From Actinomycetes bacterium (GTDB lineage: Bacteria; Actinomycetota; Actinomycetes; Propionibacteriales; Propionibacteriaceae): a DNA stretch of 7,038 bases. The translations under genes were made by a program, and so were the position numbers. This document shows positions 5,429 through 7,038 of the stretch, in pieces. The DNA is taken from positions 1 to 7,038 of the forward strand of contig JAEZGC010000075.1 of the NCBI GenBank assembly GCA_023437345.1, in the 5' to 3' direction. The notes under the pieces are model-generated. The model was not told where the DNA came from, searched no databases, and saw nothing but the letters and a program-made list of their open reading frames with translations. The stretch's first letter is position 1. Every line of letters begins with the position of its first letter.

Positions 5429-6858
5429 AGCAGCTCCAGTCGTCGGGCGAGGTCGGAGGCGAACGCCTGGTGTGGATCGATCCGCCGGCGGGTGGCGATC
5501 CAGGCGTCCACGTCGGGATACATGGCATGGAAGGTGGCGGCGGTGGTGCGGGAGTCCTTGGCGGTGTAGAGCCGTCCACCGAACTCGAGGACGCGGGCGT
5601 CCAGCCCGGCGAGGAACTCGTGAAGCCCGTCCTTGATCGGGAAGTCGACGCAGACGTTCCAGCCGGCCATCGGGTAGCTGAGGGGCGCGCGGTTGCCCTC
5701 GCCGAACAGCTTGAAGACGTTGAGGAACGAGTAGTGGCCCGACGCCTGGATGTCGGCGATCAGCTGCTTGAACTCCGCGACCGCCGCCGGTGGCACCACG
5801 AACTGGTACTGCAGGAAGCCGCGCGAGCCGTAGGCGCGGTTCCACTCACTGAACAGGTCGAGCGGGTGGTAGAAGCCGGTGAGCGACTGGATCTTGCCGG
5901 TGTAGTTGCCGCTCTTGGCGTACCACAGGCCGCCCAGCAGGCCGAACGTGTACTTGTTGGCCAGGCCGTTGGGGAAGACGTCGGGCAGTTCGAACAGCGG
6001 CTTGGCGTTGAAGGCGAGCGGGTCGGCGGCCAGCTTGGGAGCCTTGTCCCGCAGCTCGTCGAGGGTGGCCAGCGACCCGCGCGAGACGGCGGCCCGCCCC
6101 AGCCTGGGTGCCGGCGAGATCGCGTCGAACCAGGCGCTGGAGTAGTCGTAGCGGGCCTCGGAGCCGTCGGAGTGGACGGCAATCGTCTCGTCGAGGGAGT
6201 CGGTGACGACCCCGTCGGCGATGAAGTAGGCGGTCTCGGTACGGGTCATCGCCAGCACCACCCGCAGGATGATGCCGGTCAGCCCGACGCCGCCGATCGT
6301 GGCCCAGAACAGGCTCGCGTCGGGGTCGTCCGGGGACCCGTCCGGGGTGAGGGTGAGCACGCGTCCGTCAGCCACCAGCAGGTGCATGGACAGCACGTGG
6401 TCGCCGAACGATCCCGCGCTGTGGTGATTCTTGCCGTGGACGTCGGCGCCGATCGCGCCGCCGACGGTGACCTGGCGGGTGCCGGGCAGGACGGGGACCC
6501 ACAGACCGTGCGGCAGCGCTTCACGCATCAGCTTGTCGAGGCTCACCCCGGCGTCGACGTCGACTGTGGCGGCAGCAGGGTCTATCGAGTGGATGGTGTC
6601 GAGCGGGGTCATGTCGACTACCAGCCCGCCGGCGTTCTGCGCGACGGCGCCGTAGCTGCGTCCAAGACCGCGGGCAAGGATGCCGCGGCGCAGGTGGGAC
6701 GGTGAGTCGGCGTTGTGCCCGGCGACGGCGGCGACCGCGCGGGCGATCAGCTCGACATCACCGGTGGCGAGCACCTGGGCGGTGGTGGGCGCTGTCCGTC
6801 CCCAGCCCGAGAGGCGCTGGGTGGTGGTGGGGAGGTCGTGCACGGGTGAACTGGTCAT
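5425..6858 (-). CDS. dprE1: Decaprenylphosphoryl-beta-D-ribose 2'-oxidase (DprE1), FAD-dependent
   Basis: It oxidises the 2'-hydroxyl of decaprenylphosphoryl-D-ribose; with DprE2 this yields the arabinose donor for cell-wall arabinan, at the membrane/periplasm side in mycobacteria. 477 residues against 461 in M. tuberculosis. The PCMH FAD-binding domain covers about residues 20-210, with RGLGRSYG (64-71), PGTRQVTVGGAIGADVHGKNHH (from 125) and GGVGLTGIILR. The substrate domain contains SSAWFDAISP, PNGLANKYTFG, GFLQYQFV and GHYSFLNVFKLFG. C403 in GWNVCVDFPIK corresponds to Cys387, the benzothiazinone-reactive cysteine, and K434 in YTAKDS to Lys418; both are offset by 16. No signal peptide is visible. 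It is first gene of the dprE1-dprE2 operon. ATG 6858 follows a -10 box by 8 nt. Confidence 0.96.
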   Translation of the reverse strand: MTSSPVHDLPTTTQRLSGWGRTAPTTAQVLATGDVELIARAVAAVAGHNADSPSHLRRGILARGLGRSYGAVAQNAGGLVVDMTPLDTIHSIDPAAATVDVDAGVSLDKLMREALPHGLWVPVLPGTRQVTVGGAIGADVHGKNHHSAGSFGDHVLSMHLLVADGRVLTLTPDGSPDDPDASLFWATIGGVGLTGIILRVVLAMTRTETAYFIADGVVTDSLDETIAVHSDGSEARYDYSSAWFDAISPAPRLGRAAVSRGSLATLDELRDKAPKLAADPLAFNAKPLFELPDVFPNGLANKYTFGLLGGLWYAKSGNYTGKIQSLTGFYHPLDLFSEWNRAYGSRGFLQYQFVVPPAAVAEFKQLIADIQASGHYSFLNVFKLFGEGNRAPLSYPMAGWNVCVDFPIKDGLHEFLAGLDARVLEFGGRLYTAKDSRTTAATFHAMYPDVDAWIATRRRIDPHQAFASDLARRLELL

Positions 6859-6872
6859 CGTCCCTCACTGTA
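6859..6872 (-). promoter_or_regulatory. Promoter of the dprE1-dprE2 operon, probably leaderless
   Basis: On the minus strand TACAGT (6872-6867) fits TANNNT, and ATG 6858 follows after 8 nt. GAGGGA (6866-6861) precedes the start, but only 2 nt separate it from ATG, too close for a normal Shine-Dalgarno, so near-leaderless initiation is favoured. No -35 is recognisable. Confidence 0.5.
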
Positions 6873-6875
6873 GTC

Positions 6876-6902
6876 GCGGCGAGTCGCCGCCGAGCGGCGG
6901 CG
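6876..6902. promoter_or_regulatory. Two overlapping palindromes at the dprE1 promoter
   Basis: GCGGCGA-G-TCGCCGC (6876-6890) is a perfect 7+1+7 inverted repeat. CGCCGCC (6885-6891) also pairs with GGCGGCG (6896-6902). They share the arm 6885-6890, so only one can fold or be bound at a time. They sit 4 nt upstream of the -10 box, across the spacer and -35 region, a position suited to an operator. The binder is unknown. Confidence 0.5.
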
Positions 6903-7019
6903 GGAAACGTCCCCCTGTGCATGGGAACCGTCCCCTTGTGCCCGGGAACCGTCCCCCTGTGCCCGGGAACCGTCCCCTTGTGCCCGGGAACCGTCCCCCT
7001 GTGCCCGGGAACCGTCCCC
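6902..7019. repeat. 21-bp tandem repeat array, five full units and a partial sixth
   Basis: Units start at 6902, 6923, 6944, 6965, 6986 and 7007 (13 nt). Each begins GGGAACCGTCCCC and ends TGTGCCC, with a T/C change between. Units 2 and 4 are identical (CCCCTT) and units 3 and 5 are identical (CCCCCT), so 6923-6964 is exactly repeated as 6965-7006. Unit 1 is degenerate (AAACG; ends CAT). Each unit holds the inverted repeat GGGA/TCCC, and CCCGGG spans the joins. There are no spacers, so it is not a CRISPR. It lies about 30 bp upstream of the dprE1 -10 box. After it, 7020-7038 shows nothing recognisable. Confidence 0.9.
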
Positions 7020-7038
7020 GATGGTCAGACGTCGGCGC

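Noticed and set aside
3873..5569. Long rightward open frames across the MBL gene and antisense to dprE2
   Set aside because: They are Arg/Pro-rich shadows caused by high GC; they matter only as the outcome of slippage at the G tract.
5429..5845. Extension of the dprE2 frame upstream, giving a 391-residue protein
   Set aside because: This portion is the shadow of the dprE1 coding region; family similarity begins at GTG 5428.
5470..6705. 411-residue open frame antisense to dprE1
   Set aside because: It is a composition-driven mirror frame without domain motifs, opposite a clearly functional gene.
6902..7019. CRISPR array
   Set aside because: Units are contiguous 21-mers with no unique spacers and no cas genes are seen.

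Overview
The window is a high-GC actinobacterial chromosome segment. The evidence is very strong G/C bias at third codon positions, an adenylylation-type glutamine synthetase, the arabinan-precursor pair DprE1/DprE2, and promoters whose only recognisable element is a TANNNT -10 box lying 6-8 nt before the start codon (leaderless transcription). DprE1/DprE2 make the arabinose donor for cell-wall arabinan, so the host probably has an arabinose-containing envelope. The surrounding genes are not the mycobacterial emb/ubiA neighbourhood. I cannot name the genus from this window.

Layout from left to right: (1) glnA (+), complete from ATG 76 to TAG 1497. (2) A 320-bp gene-free spacer (1498-1817) packed with inverted repeats, including a 16-bp hairpin at 1602-1636. 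(3) A pabC-type class IV aminotransferase / aminodeoxychorismate lyase (+), 1818-2696. (4) A hairpin at 2712-2753 between convergent genes. (5) A two-domain VOC / extradiol-dioxygenase-like protein (-), 2820-3755. (6) A 67-bp divergent promoter region with two leaderless promoters. (7) A PhnP-like metallo-beta-lactamase-fold hydrolase (+), 3823-4611, carrying a 10-G tract inside the gene. (8) A 58-bp convergent spacer with palindromes. (9) The operon dprE1-dprE2 (-), 6858 to 4670, with a 4-nt GTGA stop/start overlap. (10) Upstream of dprE1, two overlapping palindromes and then an array of 21-bp tandem repeats (6902-7019).

Functionally the genes are separate housekeeping or accessory units: nitrogen assimilation (glnA), folate precursor synthesis (pabC), cell-wall arabinan precursor synthesis (dprE1/dprE2), and two metalloenzymes without pathway neighbours. 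I see no phage, IS, CRISPR, toxin-antitoxin or biosynthetic cluster.

The least ordinary parts are non-coding. One is the structured glnA-pabC spacer, which has mutually exclusive helices resembling an attenuator. The other is the dprE1 upstream region, where an exact 42-bp tandem duplication built of two alternating 21-bp units abuts a promoter carrying overlapping palindromes. Both are read from sequence only; no folding energy or homology search was run.
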